Origin: Hyphomicrobiales bacterium
GTDB lineage: Bacteria; Pseudomonadota; Alphaproteobacteria; Rhizobiales; Beijerinckiaceae
Length of the DNA: 64,000 nt
Reading direction: 5' to 3'
Assembly (NCBI GenBank): GCA_025351165.1
Contig: JANXWK010000005.1
Location: 62,001 to 126,000 of the forward strand
The position numbers were made by a program, and so were the translations under genes. The notes below the pieces were generated by a model. The model saw only the letters and a program-made list of their open reading frames with translations. It was not told the DNA's origin and made no database searches. Below are positions 19,035 to 28,522 of this stretch, piece after piece (position 1 is the first letter of the stretch; every line of letters begins with the position of its first letter).

Positions 19035-20146
19035 CATCCAGGATTCTACGTCTTCAGCTTAGCGAATTTCGTAACTACGAGACACTTGATCTTAAAACGG
19101 ATGCACAGCTTATTGCTCTTAGCGGCGATAATGGGGCCGGCAAAACCAATTTGCTGGAAGCCATATCACTTTTATGTGCAGGGCGCGGCTTGAGACGAGC
19201 TGACCTTAAAGACATATGCCGTAGGCGTTCAGACAAACCTTGGGCTGTTTCTGCGACGTTGGAAAGCGCCCTGGGTGAGGTACAGCTTGGAACCGGCACA
19301 GACACATGCGAACCAGGTCGAAAATGCAGAATTGACCGTTCACCTGTATCCTCCGCCCTTGCTTTTGCGGCTTATCTTCGGCTTATATGGCTCACCCCAG
19401 CGCAGGATGGGTTATTTACCGGAAGTGCTGGCGATAGAAGACGCTTTCTTGACCGGCTTGTTCTTGCAGTAGATACAGCGCATGGCGCACGTGTCAGCGC
19501 GCTGGAGCGGGCACTTCGCAGTCGCAATAGGCTACTGGAGGAATCGGGCTTTGACACTGGATGGGCAAGTTCAATTGAGCGCGAAATTGCTGAAACAGGA
19601 ACATCTGTTGCCGCAGCCCGTGCTGAAACAGTTGCAAGACTGCGCGCTTTGATAGCGCGTCAACGCAATGACATCTCTCCTTTTCCATATGTTGATATTG
19701 CGCTGGAAGGTGAGCTGGAAACACGTGTTATGAATGAACCTGCTGTGAATGTGGAAGACTGGTTTCGTGAAGAACTACGTAAAACCAGATCCAGGGATCG
19801 GGCAAGTGGACGCACATTGACAGGCCCACAGATGAGCGATCTGGTTGTGCTGCATGGGCCAAAGCAGACTCCTGCAGCACAATCTTCCACAGGTGAGCAA
19901 AAAGCACTGTTAATTGGCCTGATTCTGGCACATGGGCAGCTGGTCAATGAAATGACAGGCATAGCGCCTATTCTGCTGCTTGATGAAATTGCAGCTCATC
20001 TTGATCCAAGGCGCAGAGCTGCTCTTTACGATTTACTGCGCGACCTTGGTGGTCAGGTTTTTATGACAGGTACAGATGCCAGCTTGTTTGAAACATTAGG
20101 TGCCGATGGCCTAAATCTGTTTGTAGATGGCGGGGTTATTTTATAG
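19031..20146 (+). CDS. recF: DNA replication/repair protein RecF
   Basis: RecF is an SMC-like ATPase that helps load RecA at gapped DNA with RecO and RecR. The 371 residues include the Walker A motif GDNGAGKTNLLEAISLL (about 34-50), the ABC signature region STGEQKALLIGLIL (about 285-298) and Walker B ILLLDEIAAHLD (about 315-326). The start is TTG 19031, which overlaps the dnaN stop; it gives the family N-terminus LRLQLSEFRNYETLDL. The stop TAG shares one base with the GTG start of the next gene. Confidence 0.95.
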   Translation: MTSRILRLQLSEFRNYETLDLKTDAQLIALSGDNGAGKTNLLEAISLLCAGRGLRRADLKDICRRRSDKPWAVSATLESALGEVQLGTGTDTCEPGRKCRIDRSPVSSALAFAAYLRLIWLTPAQDGLFTGSAGDRRRFLDRLVLAVDTAHGARVSALERALRSRNRLLEESGFDTGWASSIEREIAETGTSVAAARAETVARLRALIARQRNDISPFPYVDIALEGELETRVMNEPAVNVEDWFREELRKTRSRDRASGRTLTGPQMSDLVVLHGPKQTPAAQSSTGEQKALLIGLILAHGQLVNEMTGIAPILLLDEIAAHLDPRRRAALYDLLRDLGGQVFMTGTDASLFETLGADGLNLFVDGGVIL

Positions 20147-20757
20147 TGACATTAGGCGCATTGCTTGTTTTTAGTGGTATTTATACTGTCTTCGTTTTTT
20201 CTCCTGGGCCAGCAGTAGCAGCAGTTATGGCAAGGGCCTCAAGTGTTGGAGCCGGTCGTACAATTCCTTTCATTATTGGAATTGTCTCAGGTGATGTAAT
20301 CTGGTTCAGCTTGACAGCTCTTGGTCTTGCAGCTTTGACAGTAAATTTTAGTTTTCTGTTCATTATCATTAAATATGCAGGCGTTATCTACTTGTTTTAC
20401 CTTGCCTATGGAATATGGACATCACCAACAAAAATGTCTTATCAATCTGCAACAAAGGGCGAAGGAGTAAAATCATATTTTGGTGGTCTGTTTTTATGTC
20501 TGGGTAACCCAAAAGCTATTATTTTCTTCGTATCCATATTGCCAAATGTGCTTGATATGTCCTCAATCAGTTTATATCCTTTTTTACAGGTGTCGTGTCT
20601 TATAATCATCATTTTGACATCATGCCTGATTTTTTATGCAGCTTTAGCCAACCATGTGCGTAAATTCATGAAAAGCCCCTATATAATGCGCGTGATTAAT
20701 CAATGCACGAGCGCTGTTATGGCAGGCGCTGCTATTCTAATTGCAGTACGGAACTAG
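20146..20757 (+). CDS. LysE/RhtB-family amino-acid exporter
   Basis: This 203-residue protein has about six hydrophobic segments and the LysE-family N-terminal pattern, SPGPAVAAVMARASSVGAGR near residues 21-40, followed by GIVSGDVIWF. Members export amino acids such as lysine, homoserine or threonine across the inner membrane; the substrate here is not predictable. The start is GTG 20146, overlapping the recF stop by one base. phoR begins 6 bp after its stop, so it bridges the replication genes and the phosphate regulon in one likely transcript. Confidence 0.85.
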   Translation: MTLGALLVFSGIYTVFVFSPGPAVAAVMARASSVGAGRTIPFIIGIVSGDVIWFSLTALGLAALTVNFSFLFIIIKYAGVIYLFYLAYGIWTSPTKMSYQSATKGEGVKSYFGGLFLCLGNPKAIIFFVSILPNVLDMSSISLYPFLQVSCLIIIILTSCLIFYAALANHVRKFMKSPYIMRVINQCTSAVMAGAAILIAVRN

Positions 20758-20763
20758 ATCTGG

Positions 20764-22035
20764 ATGAAAGCTTTCATGCGCAAGTTCATAAAATTTGTTT
20801 TATCGGGCCAGTTTTTGCATGTTTTGGTTTTAATTATCTGTTTATCCACACTTATTTTGAACACTGCTTCTAAACCAGTTAGTATTCTGCTGATGCTTTT
20901 AGCTATATTTTCTGCCTATACATTAGGGTGCAACTGGCAAAGACCGGATAAAAAAACAGATAAAGCAAAGCGTCTGGATGTTTTTCCAGAGCATCTTAAC
21001 GCCATTTTAAATGGCATATCAGATCCTGTTATTATTTTAGATACACGCGCGCTCGTTACATATGCAAATAGTGCCGCAAAAGTCAGATTGCCCAATTGTC
21101 AGGAAAATGACCCGTTTTCTTTCTGCCTGCGCGATCCTGCCGTGCTGGAAGCGTTGGAAAAAACTATAATATCGGGCGAACCAATAAGTGTGCATTACAG
21201 TGAGCGAACACCAATTGAACGTTTTTATGAGCTGATGATTTCATCGGTTCAAGATACATCAAGGCGTGGAAATATAATTATTTTAATGCGCGACATCACA
21301 CGTCTTCAACGGATGGAAAATACAAGGGCAGATTTTGTAGCCAATGCCAGTCACGAGCTGCGCACGCCTCTGGCATCTATTATTGGTTTTATTGAAACAT
21401 TGCAGGGGCCGGCCAAAAGTGACCTGAAAGCTCATGAAAGATTCCTGAAAATCATGAGAGAGCAGGCAAGACGCATGTCGCGCCTCGTTGATGACCTTCT
21501 CTCCCTTTCGCGCATAGAACTCACTGAGCATGTCCCTCCAAAAGATTCTGTAGACATGATTTCTGTTGTTAAAACGATTATTGATACGCTGCAGGGGTTA
21601 GCTCATGAGCGTGGTGTAAAAATAAAACTGGAGACTTCATCAAATGAGCCCTGTTTTGTTTTAGGAGATAGGGATGAACTTTTGCGCGTCATTGAGAACC
21701 TGATCGAAAATGCCATTAAATACGGGCAGAGCGGTAGACGCGTTGATGTTGATATCACATATCAAAACACGGCAAATTGTATTGATATTGCAATAAAGGA
21801 TTATGGCGAAGGCATAGAGCCTCAGCATATTCCGCGCCTGACAGAAAGGTTTTACCGTGCCAGCATTGATGGTAGCCGCGAGCAAGGAGGCACTGGCTTG
21901 GGCTTGGCAATTGTTAAACATATTGTCACTCGCCACAAAGGCACGTTGAGAATTGAAAGTGCAGGAGGGCAAAACGCTGAATTTGGCGCTAGATTTACAG
22001 TTTCAATCCCTATTTTGAATGCAAAAAATGTTTAA
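20764..22035 (+). CDS. phoR: Phosphate regulon sensor histidine kinase PhoR
   Basis: PhoR phosphorylates PhoB when phosphate is limiting. The 423 residues begin with two membrane helices (about 14-56), then a PAS domain (about 75-170, LNAILNGISDPVIILDTRALVTYANSAA in part). The HisKA motif ASHELRTPLASIIGF has the phospho-acceptor H197. The HATPase domain (about 300-420) shows N-box NLIENAIKYG and G-box GGTGLGLAIVKHI. The start is ATG 20764. The pstSCAB-phoU-phoB genes follow, and PhoR is expected to be held inactive by the Pst-PhoU complex at high phosphate. Confidence 0.93.
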   Translation: MKAFMRKFIKFVLSGQFLHVLVLIICLSTLILNTASKPVSILLMLLAIFSAYTLGCNWQRPDKKTDKAKRLDVFPEHLNAILNGISDPVIILDTRALVTYANSAAKVRLPNCQENDPFSFCLRDPAVLEALEKTIISGEPISVHYSERTPIERFYELMISSVQDTSRRGNIIILMRDITRLQRMENTRADFVANASHELRTPLASIIGFIETLQGPAKSDLKAHERFLKIMREQARRMSRLVDDLLSLSRIELTEHVPPKDSVDMISVVKTIIDTLQGLAHERGVKIKLETSSNEPCFVLGDRDELLRVIENLIENAIKYGQSGRRVDVDITYQNTANCIDIAIKDYGEGIEPQHIPRLTERFYRASIDGSREQGGTGLGLAIVKHIVTRHKGTLRIESAGGQNAEFGARFTVSIPILNAKNV

Positions 22036-22050
22036 TATCAAATATTTAAA

Positions 22051-22068
22051 CTGTCACAAATCTGTCTT
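22051..22068 (+). promoter_or_regulatory. Pho box upstream of pstS
   Basis: CTGTCACAAATCTGTCTT matches the PhoB-binding consensus of two CTGTCAT heptamers spaced 11 bp apart, with the first six bases of one half and five of the other exact. It lies 62 bp before the pstS ATG and just after the phoR stop, where a PhoB-activated promoter is expected. Confidence 0.85.
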
Positions 22069-22129
22069 TGAAATGTTGTATTTATCTACAGAATTCAAGA
22101 TCAATAGTATGCTTTAGGAGAATGTATCC

Positions 22130-23173
22130 ATGTATTTATCAAAACTTGTTTCAACTTTTGTCATCTCATCAGCCCTTGTAACTGGCATAGCTCAAGCAGC
22201 TGACATATCAGGTGCTGGTGCAACCTTCCCCTATCCACTGTATTCAAAATGGGCAGATACATATAAAAAGGAAACGGGTAATGGCCTTAATTACCAGTCA
22301 ATTGGGTCTGGCGGGGGTATAAAGCAGATCAAGGCAAAAACAGTTACATTTGGGGCATCAGACATGCCACTAAAGCCAGAAGAATTGAAAGAAGCGGGCC
22401 TTGTTCAGTTCCCAACTGTTGTTGGCGGCGATGTGCCTGTTGTTAATCTGGAGGGTATCGCCTCAGCCGAGCTTGTACTGGACGGTCCAACATTAGCAAA
22501 AATTTTTCTTGGTGAAATCAAGACCTGGGACGATGCCGCAATCAAGGCATTAAACCCTACAGCTAAACTCAGCTCGCAGCCAATTGTGGTTGTGCGTCGC
22601 TCGGACGGCTCTGGTACAACTTTTATTTTTACAGATTATCTTTCTAAGGTAAGTCCTGACTGGAAAGCCAAGGTTGGTGCAAACACATCTGTAGAATGGC
22701 CTGTAGGCATTGGCGCAAAGGGCAATGAAGGTGTTGCCAATAATGTTACCCAAACTAAGGGTTCAATCGGTTACGTTGAATATGCCTATGCCAAGCAGAA
22801 CAAGATGACCGCTGTGAGAATGATCAACAAGGATGGTAAAGCCGTTAGCCCAAATGCCGAAACATTTCAGGCAGCGGCTGTTAATGCCAATTGGGAAAAG
22901 TCAGATGGTTATTATGTTATCCTTACTGATGAACCTGGCGCAAATTCCTGGCCAATTGCAGGCGCAACATTCATCATGATGCATAAAAAGCCCCAGGACG
23001 TCGCAAATTCCACAGAGGCATTGAAGTTTTTTGACTGGGCCTACACAAAAGGTAGTCAGTCAGCAATTGATCTTGATTATGTGCCAATGCCAGCAAATGT
23101 CATAGCGCAGATTAAAAAGACCTGGAACACAGAAATCCAAGCTGATGGCAAACCTATCTACAAGACAAACTAG
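22130..23173 (+). CDS. pstS: Phosphate ABC transporter substrate-binding protein PstS
   Basis: PstS is the periplasmic phosphate receptor of the high-affinity Pst system. The 347 residues start with a Sec signal peptide (1-23, ending AQA before [18 protein letters not shown]). The phosphate-binding signature [16 protein letters not shown] lies near 162. Length and motifs fit the family. The ATG at 22130 follows AGGAG at 22116-22120. The gene is directly preceded by a Pho box and followed by a strong stem-loop, the usual way to express PstS above the membrane components. Confidence 0.97.
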   Translation: MYLSKLVSTFVISSALVTGIAQAADISGAGATFPYPLYSKWADTYKKETGNGLNYQSIGSGGGIKQIKAKTVTFGASDMPLKPEELKEAGLVQFPTVVGGDVPVVNLEGIASAELVLDGPTLAKIFLGEIKTWDDAAIKALNPTAKLSSQPIVVVRRSDGSGTTFIFTDYLSKVSPDWKAKVGANTSVEWPVGIGAKGNEGVANNVTQTKGSIGYVEYAYAKQNKMTAVRMINKDGKAVSPNAETFQAAAVNANWEKSDGYYVILTDEPGANSWPIAGATFIMMHKKPQDVANSTEALKFFDWAYTKGSQSAIDLDYVPMPANVIAQIKKTWNTEIQADGKPIYKTN

Positions 23174-23180
23174 ACGGTGA

Positions 23181-23218
23181 AAATAATCCTGCCTCCTTTT
23201 AGGGTGGGATTATTTTTT
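23181..23218 (+). terminator. Stem-loop with T-run between pstS and pstC
   Basis: A stem of about 13 bp (23181-23193 with 23203-23215, two G-T wobbles) and an 8-nt loop ends in a run of T residues. It probably works as a partial terminator that lets pstS be made in excess over pstCAB, since no separate Pho box is visible before pstC. Confidence 0.85.
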
Positions 23219-23274
23219 CCACACAGGTAAAATTTAACGGGGTATGATCATCATACCAAGTATATGAGTAAACC

Positions 23275-24258
23275 ATGGCAGCTACAGACACCTCCACAGT
23301 GGATACAGCCTCAAGAGCAAAAGCTCTCGACAGGCTTAAGCTGGGCGATACAATTTTCAAAAACCTTACTTTTTTATCTGCTCTTACCGTATTGCTGATT
23401 CTAGGTGGGGTGCTCATTTCGCTTATGCATGGCGCTTGGCCTGCTTTCAGGGAATTTGGTTTTTTTGGATTTATTGCGGGTGAAAGCTGGAATCCGGTCA
23501 CAGAAAAATTTGGAGCCCTTGCGCCAATTTATGGGACGATAATCGCATCTTTTATTGCATTATTGATTGCCGCACCTGTTGGGATTGGCATTGCGATTTT
23601 TCTAACCGAGCTTTGCCCAATGAGCTTGCGCCGTCCTGTTGGTATTGCAATTGAACTTCTTGCCGGTATTCCAAGCATTATTTATGGCATCTGGGGTTTG
23701 TTCTTCTTTGCGCCGTTCTTGCAGGTTTATGTGCAGCCCGCCCTTATCAAAACATTTGGGTCAGTTCCCGTCCTCTCCACGCTGTTTTCAGGTGTGCCTT
23801 ACGGGATTGGTCTTTTAACTGCCTCTCTCATTCTGGCAATCATGGTTTTGCCATTCATCACCTCCATCGCACGCGATGTGTTTGAAACTGTACCACCCGT
23901 ACTAAAAGAATCTGCCTATGGAATGGGGTGCACCACATGGGAAGTCGTGCGCAATGTTGTGCTACCCTACACACGCACTGGTGTCATTGGCGGTATGATG
24001 CTCGGATTGGGGCGTGCCCTTGGTGAAACAATGGCAGTCACCTTTGTTATTGGGAATGCGCACAAGGTTTCAGCATCGCTTCTGGCTCCAGCAACAACTA
24101 TTTCAGCGACCATTGCCAATGAGTTTACGGAAGCTGTTGGTGATATATATACCTCATCCCTCATTGCGCTGGCGCTTATTCTGTTCATTATCACGTTCAT
24201 GGTTCTGTCTGCCGCACGCTTCATGCTGATGCGTCTTGAAAAGCAGAAAGGAGCCTAG
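23275..24258 (+). CDS. pstC: Phosphate ABC transporter permease PstC
   Basis: PstC is one of two inner-membrane channel subunits of the Pst importer. The 327 residues contain about six membrane helices and the binding-protein-dependent transport signature near EAA (ESAYGMGCTTWEVVRNVVLPYTRTG, about 210-234), which contacts PstB. The N-terminal 30 residues are soluble, as in many rhizobial PstC proteins. The start is ATG 23275. pstA begins 3 bp after the stop. Confidence 0.95.
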   Translation: MAATDTSTVDTASRAKALDRLKLGDTIFKNLTFLSALTVLLILGGVLISLMHGAWPAFREFGFFGFIAGESWNPVTEKFGALAPIYGTIIASFIALLIAAPVGIGIAIFLTELCPMSLRRPVGIAIELLAGIPSIIYGIWGLFFFAPFLQVYVQPALIKTFGSVPVLSTLFSGVPYGIGLLTASLILAIMVLPFITSIARDVFETVPPVLKESAYGMGCTTWEVVRNVVLPYTRTGVIGGMMLGLGRALGETMAVTFVIGNAHKVSASLLAPATTISATIANEFTEAVGDIYTSSLIALALILFIITFMVLSAARFMLMRLEKQKGA

Positions 24259-24261
24259 GCA

Positions 24262-25098
24262 GTGTCACTTTACACAAATCGCAAGCGCAAAAGCGTTATA
24301 ACCATGATGCTGTGCTATGGTGCAGCTGCCCTTGGCCTCTCTGTACTCGTCATTATTTTAGCAACACTCATATTTATGGGCGCTCGTGGTATAAATCTAG
24401 ACGTCTTTACACAAATGACACCGCCTCCTGGTTCCACTGGCGGTGGACTTTTAAACCCGATAGTTGGCAGTCTGTTCATGACAGGACTAGGTGTAGCCAT
24501 CGGGACGCCAATTGGCATTCTGGCTGGTACATATCTGGCTGAATATGGTCGTCATTCCAGACTTTCAACCATCATACGGTTTTTGAATGACATTCTGCTC
24601 AGCGCGCCTTCAATTGTTATTGGTCTCTTTACCTACCAGATACTGGTGGCACCTGTGGGGCATTTTTCGGGCTTTGCTGGCGCTGTATCCCTTGCTATTC
24701 TGGTTATTCCAGTTGTTGTACGTACAACTGAAAACATGCTGATGCTGGTCCCTAACCCTTTGCGTGAAGCTGCATCTGCAATGGGTATGCCACGGTCACT
24801 TGTTATCAAAAATGTAGCTTACAAGGCAGCGCAAGCCGGCATGATAACAGGGGTTTTGCTGGCTATTGCAAGGGTGAGCGGCGAGACCGCACCTCTACTT
24901 TTCACTGCGCTCAATAATCAGTTCATGAGTACCAATATGAGCGCCCCTATGGCCAGTCTGCCCGCTGTTATTTTCCAGTTTGCACTTAGCCCTTACGTGG
25001 AATGGCAACAGCTTGCCTGGACTGGGGCACTAATCATTACAGCTGCAGTATTGGCCCTGAGCATTGGTGCCAGAGCACTTTCATCTAAAAGGACGTAA
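24262..25098 (+). CDS. pstA: Phosphate ABC transporter permease PstA
   Basis: PstA pairs with PstC to form the phosphate channel. The 278 residues have six membrane helices and the EAA loop [26 protein letters not shown] (about 171-196). The start is GTG 24262, with AAAGGAG at 24247-24253 inside the end of pstC. pstB starts 4 bp after the stop. Confidence 0.95.
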   Translation: MSLYTNRKRKSVITMMLCYGAAALGLSVLVIILATLIFMGARGINLDVFTQMTPPPGSTGGGLLNPIVGSLFMTGLGVAIGTPIGILAGTYLAEYGRHSRLSTIIRFLNDILLSAPSIVIGLFTYQILVAPVGHFSGFAGAVSLAILVIPVVVRTTENMLMLVPNPLREAASAMGMPRSLVIKNVAYKAAQAGMITGVLLAIARVSGETAPLLFTALNNQFMSTNMSAPMASLPAVIFQFALSPYVEWQQLAWTGALIITAAVLALSIGARALSSKRT

Positions 25099-25102
25099 AC
25101 CT

Positions 25103-25888
25103 ATGTTGACCATGCCACTCCCCAAAACGGCAACCAAGGTTAAGGTATCCATCAATAACCTTAAATTTTTCTATGGCTCAAGCATAGCGCTTAAAGGCAT
25201 AAATCTTGAGTTGAATGAACGCGAAGTCACCGCATTTATCGGGCCATCAGGCTGCGGAAAATCGACTCTTCTGCGGGTGCTGAACCGGATGTATGACCTT
25301 TACCCCAACCAGCGGGCAGAAGGCGAAGTGCTGCTGGATGGGGAAAATATACTCTCTCCAAAACAGGATTTGAATCTGCTGCGTTCACGCATTGGCATGG
25401 TATTTCAAAAGCCTACGCCTTTTCCGATGTCGATTTATGATAATATTGCTTTTGGTATAAAGCTTTATGAAAAAATTTCTAAAAGCGAGATGGATGGTCG
25501 TGTGGAGGCAGCTTTAAAACGTGGCGCTTTATGGAATGAAGTTAAAGACAAGTTAAGTGATAACGGTCTCAGCCTATCTGGTGGTCAGCAGCAGCGTCTA
25601 TGTATTGCAAGAACTGTTGCCATTAAACCAGAAGTCATCCTGTTTGACGAACCATGTTCTGCCCTGGATCCTGTCTCGACTGCCAAGGTTGAGGAAACCA
25701 TAGATGAATTGCGTACAGATTATACAATCGCAATTGTTACCCATAACATGCAGCAGGCAGCCCGCGTGTCACAAAAAACAGCTTTCATGTATCTGGGAGA
25801 GCTGATGGAATTTGATGATACCCAGAAAATTTTTACATCACCTTCCAATAAACGGACGCAGGACTACATTACGGGACGTTTTGGTTAA
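25103..25888 (+). CDS. pstB: Phosphate ABC transporter ATP-binding protein PstB
   Basis: PstB powers phosphate import. With ATG 25103 the protein has 261 residues: Walker [10 protein letters not shown] at 47-55, Q-loop in [11 protein letters not shown], signature LSGGQQQR near 154 and Walker [14 protein letters not shown] near 174. A longer frame from TTG 25064 would overlap pstA by 35 bp and has no ribosome site, whereas ATG 25103 has AAAAGGA at 25087-25093. This ATPase is one of the most conserved in bacteria, so the call is firm. Confidence 0.96.
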   Translation: MLTMPLPKTATKVKVSINNLKFFYGSSIALKGINLELNEREVTAFIGPSGCGKSTLLRVLNRMYDLYPNQRAEGEVLLDGENILSPKQDLNLLRSRIGMVFQKPTPFPMSIYDNIAFGIKLYEKISKSEMDGRVEAALKRGALWNEVKDKLSDNGLSLSGGQQQRLCIARTVAIKPEVILFDEPCSALDPVSTAKVEETIDELRTDYTIAIVTHNMQQAARVSQKTAFMYLGELMEFDDTQKIFTSPSNKRTQDYITGRFG

Positions 25889-25916
25889 TCATAATTATTT
25901 ATAAAGGTCATATTCC

Positions 25917-26636
25917 ATGCCAGCACAACATACTGTTTCCGCCTTTGATACCGAGCTAAAAGACCTAAGCCAGAGTATTGCTGAGATGGGTGGATTGGTC
26001 GAAAAAATGCTCGGTGATTCAGCGGATGCCCTCCAGCGTCGGGATACCGTTTTGGCCCGCAATGTTATTGAGCGCGATGCAAGGATTGATGCCATACAGC
26101 GTGAAATTGAGGAAAAAGCCATCATGGTTATTGCTCGTCGCCAGCCAATGGCGGTTGACCTGCGCGAAATCATAGGAGCAATCCGTACGGCATCAGATCT
26201 TGAGCGTATTGGTGATTTGGCTAAAAATATTGCAAAACGTACATTAGCAATTGATACAGCTGTTACTCTGCCAAAAGTTGTAACGGGCATTGTTCATATG
26301 AGCCAGCTGGTGCTGGCCCAACTTAAAACTGTCCTCGATAGTTATGTCTCGCGCAATGCTGAACGTGCCGTGGCGGTCTGGAACCGAGATGGTGAGATTG
26401 ATGCAATCTACACCTCACTTTTTCGGGAACTGCTGACATACATGATGGAAGATCCACGCAATATTGGATTCTCGACCCATCTTTTATTTACAGCAAAAAA
26501 CTTTGAGCGTGTAGGAGACCACGCAACCAACATAGCTGAAACTGTTTACTTTATGGCAACAGGGTCAACACTTCCATCAGATCGTCCAAAGGGTGGGTCC
26601 GTAACCGAAATCAGTTCACTTACATCGGTACTCTAA
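25917..26636 (+). CDS. phoU: Phosphate signalling protein PhoU
   Basis: PhoU links the Pst transporter to PhoR and shuts the regulon down when phosphate is plentiful. The 239 residues make two similar three-helix PhoU repeats (about 12-105 and 115-210), each with metal-binding acidic motifs such as RDARIDAIQREIEEKA and NRDGEIDAIYTSLFREL. The start is ATG 25917. The gene lies between pstB and phoB in the usual order. Confidence 0.95.
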   Translation: MPAQHTVSAFDTELKDLSQSIAEMGGLVEKMLGDSADALQRRDTVLARNVIERDARIDAIQREIEEKAIMVIARRQPMAVDLREIIGAIRTASDLERIGDLAKNIAKRTLAIDTAVTLPKVVTGIVHMSQLVLAQLKTVLDSYVSRNAERAVAVWNRDGEIDAIYTSLFRELLTYMMEDPRNIGFSTHLLFTAKNFERVGDHATNIAETVYFMATGSTLPSDRPKGGSVTEISSLTSVL

Positions 26637-26662
26637 CCCCTTAAACTCAAGGAGCCGCAACA

Positions 26663-27364
26663 ATGGCCACGAATGTTATGATTGTTGAAGACGATGAAGC
26701 CATTTCATTGGTCTTACGCTATAACCTTGAGGCTGAAGGCTATGCTGTAGAAAGCATAGTGCGGGGCGATGATGCAGAATTGCGCCTGCGTGAGACCACG
26801 CCTGATCTGGTTCTGCTGGATTGGATGCTGCCAGGCCTTTCTGGTATTGAACTATGTCGTCGCTTGCGGGCCCGTAAGGAAACAGAGCGTGTGCCGATCA
26901 TTATGTTGACAGCACGCGGTGAGGAAGGCGAGCGCGTTCGCGGTCTTTCAACAGGAGCTGATGATTACATCGTAAAACCTTTCTCTGTACCAGAGCTTGT
27001 TGCCCGAATACGTTCCCTTTTACGCCGCTCTCAACCAGATTTTGCCTCCAACAAGCTGTTGATTGGTGATATTGAACTTGATTGTGAAACGCACCGTGTG
27101 TACCGCGCCAACAAGGAGCTCCACCTTGGGCCAACAGAATTTCGTCTACTGGAATTTTTAATGAAAAGTCCAGGCCGTGTTTTTGCACGTGAACAGCTGC
27201 TGGATGGTGTATGGGGCCAGGATGTATATATTGATGACAGGACAGTTGATGTTCACGTAGGGCGTTTGCGCAAAGCCATTAATCGTCAAAAACAGCTTGA
27301 CCCAATTCGTACAGTACGCGGGTCAGGCTACTCATTCGATGAAAAATTCACTGGTACAAAGTAA
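26663..27364 (+). CDS. phoB: Phosphate regulon response regulator PhoB
   Basis: PhoB activates Pho-box promoters, including the one before pstS. The 233 residues form an N-terminal receiver domain with phospho-acceptor D53 (LVLLDWMLPG), T83 and K105 (DDYIVKPFS), and a C-terminal OmpR-type winged helix (about 130-228) ending RTVRGSGYSFD. The start is ATG 26663 with AAGGAG at 26649-26654. It closes the cluster; a 210-bp gap with no obvious terminator follows. Confidence 0.95.
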   Translation: MATNVMIVEDDEAISLVLRYNLEAEGYAVESIVRGDDAELRLRETTPDLVLLDWMLPGLSGIELCRRLRARKETERVPIIMLTARGEEGERVRGLSTGADDYIVKPFSVPELVARIRSLLRRSQPDFASNKLLIGDIELDCETHRVYRANKELHLGPTEFRLLEFLMKSPGRVFAREQLLDGVWGQDVYIDDRTVDVHVGRLRKAINRQKQLDPIRTVRGSGYSFDEKFTGTK

Positions 27365-27574
27365 AACTCAAGAATAATATTTTAGGTCTGATTATAATTG
27401 CGTGTATTTTCTTTGAATAAATCTATTTTTATGGTTAATAAGCCATTCACAAATCAGTGAAAATCAGCTTCATTGTGGAAGAGCAACTAGATATTTCAAG
27501 AGCGCTACCTCAAGCGCCTGTGTTTTCATAAAGAGTATTTCAAATCAGCAGGCGTTTTAAAAGGAGCATTCATC

Positions 27575-28501
27575 ATGGTTAGACCGCATTCAATGGATTT
27601 GCGTGAGCACGCTATGCAACGGCTGGCAACGGGAGAAACAACATATCAGGTAGCGGCAGCCTTGAATGTTGCTGTTTCAAGTGTCATTAAATGGGCGCAG
27701 AAACACAAAAAATCAGGCTCAGTTGAGCCAGGCAAAATGGGTGGGCACAAACCATTTTCAATAGATGGTGAACATAAAATATTTATTTTGAGTCATATCA
27801 CAAAAACACCTGGTACATCTCTTGGGGAGCTTGTTCAGCTTCTTGATAAACGGGGCCTTAAAGTTCACCCCTCCAGTGTCAGTCGGTTTCTGTTGCGTGA
27901 GGGAATCAATCTAAAAGCAGATGCAAATTTGAAAAAGGATCAGCAGGTGACTAAAAAATCCATGGACTTAAAACCTGTAGAACTGAAACTAGTCCAAAAA
28001 ACAGAGCTTGAGCCAGTTGCGGCATTGAAAGCTGTAGCTAAATCATCAGTTAAAGTCCCGCAAAAGATTGAAGTTCAGGTAAACCAGCTGGAACTTGTGC
28101 AACCTGAACAAAAGACACAGGACAAAGCGCAGCGTAAAGCATATGAAAAAATTCAAGCTGCGCCTGAGGTAAAAGTAAAATCGCAACCAGTCCGAAATCT
28201 GTCAAAAGATGATAAAGCGGATAAAAGTACAAATGTGGATATCGAACACTTGTTGGACGTTCCCCAACAGAATGGAATTATACCCCAGATAGGACTGCCT
28301 CAGATAGGCTTGCCCCAGATAGGACTGCCCCAAATTGATCTGCCACAGATTAATTTTGTTCAGATGGATATGAGCCTACCTACCAAACCAGTTTTAGCCA
28401 GCTTGGAAATGTTTCAGACAGCCTTAAAATGCCGTAGGGAATTTTACCAGACATGTTTCAATTCTTGGACTGATATATGTTTTTCTGCATTTAAGCGTTA
28501 A
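27575..28501 (+). CDS. Orphan protein with IS630-type transposase HTH and PQIGL repeats
   Basis: The first roughly 110 of 308 residues match the N-terminal DNA-binding part of IS630/Tc1-mariner transposases: SMDLREHAMQRLATGETTYQVA, a helix-turn-helix, then SGSVEPGKMGGHKP and a second HTH ending HPSSVSRFLLREG. The DDE nuclease domain is absent. Instead come a Lys/Gln/Val-rich stretch (about 115-225), five PQIGL-like pentapeptides (about 237-261) and a short helical tail (MSLPTKPVLASLEMFQTALKC in part). AAAGGAG at 27560-27566 supports ATG 27575, and the frame is open throughout. It looks like a domesticated DNA-binding fragment rather than decay, but its function is unknown. Confidence 0.7.
   Translation: MVRPHSMDLREHAMQRLATGETTYQVAAALNVAVSSVIKWAQKHKKSGSVEPGKMGGHKPFSIDGEHKIFILSHITKTPGTSLGELVQLLDKRGLKVHPSSVSRFLLREGINLKADANLKKDQQVTKKSMDLKPVELKLVQKTELEPVAALKAVAKSSVKVPQKIEVQVNQLELVQPEQKTQDKAQRKAYEKIQAAPEVKVKSQPVRNLSKDDKADKSTNVDIEHLLDVPQQNGIIPQIGLPQIGLPQIGLPQIDLPQINFVQMDMSLPTKPVLASLEMFQTALKCRREFYQTCFNSWTDICFSAFKR
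28283..28357 (+). repeat. 15-bp tandem repeat encoding PQIGL units
   Basis: Five 15-bp units run from 28283. Units 1 and 3 are identical (CCCCAGATAGGACTG), unit 2 has two changes, and units 4 and 5 are more diverged. Each encodes a Pro-Gln-Ile-x-Leu/Phe pentapeptide. Confidence 0.9.
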
Positions 28502-28522
28502 AAACTTATATTTTTAACAGTT

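Noticed and set aside
20842-20850. Perfect DnaA box TTATCCACA inside phoR
   Set aside because: It is a single 9-mer within coding sequence; one match in 64 kb is expected by chance or could be regulatory, but it does not define an origin.
27513-27556. Inverted repeat AGCGCCTG / CAGGCGTT before the IS630-HTH gene, as a terminal inverted repeat
   Set aside because: Both arms are on the same side of the gene, no matching copy lies downstream, and no TA duplication is seen.
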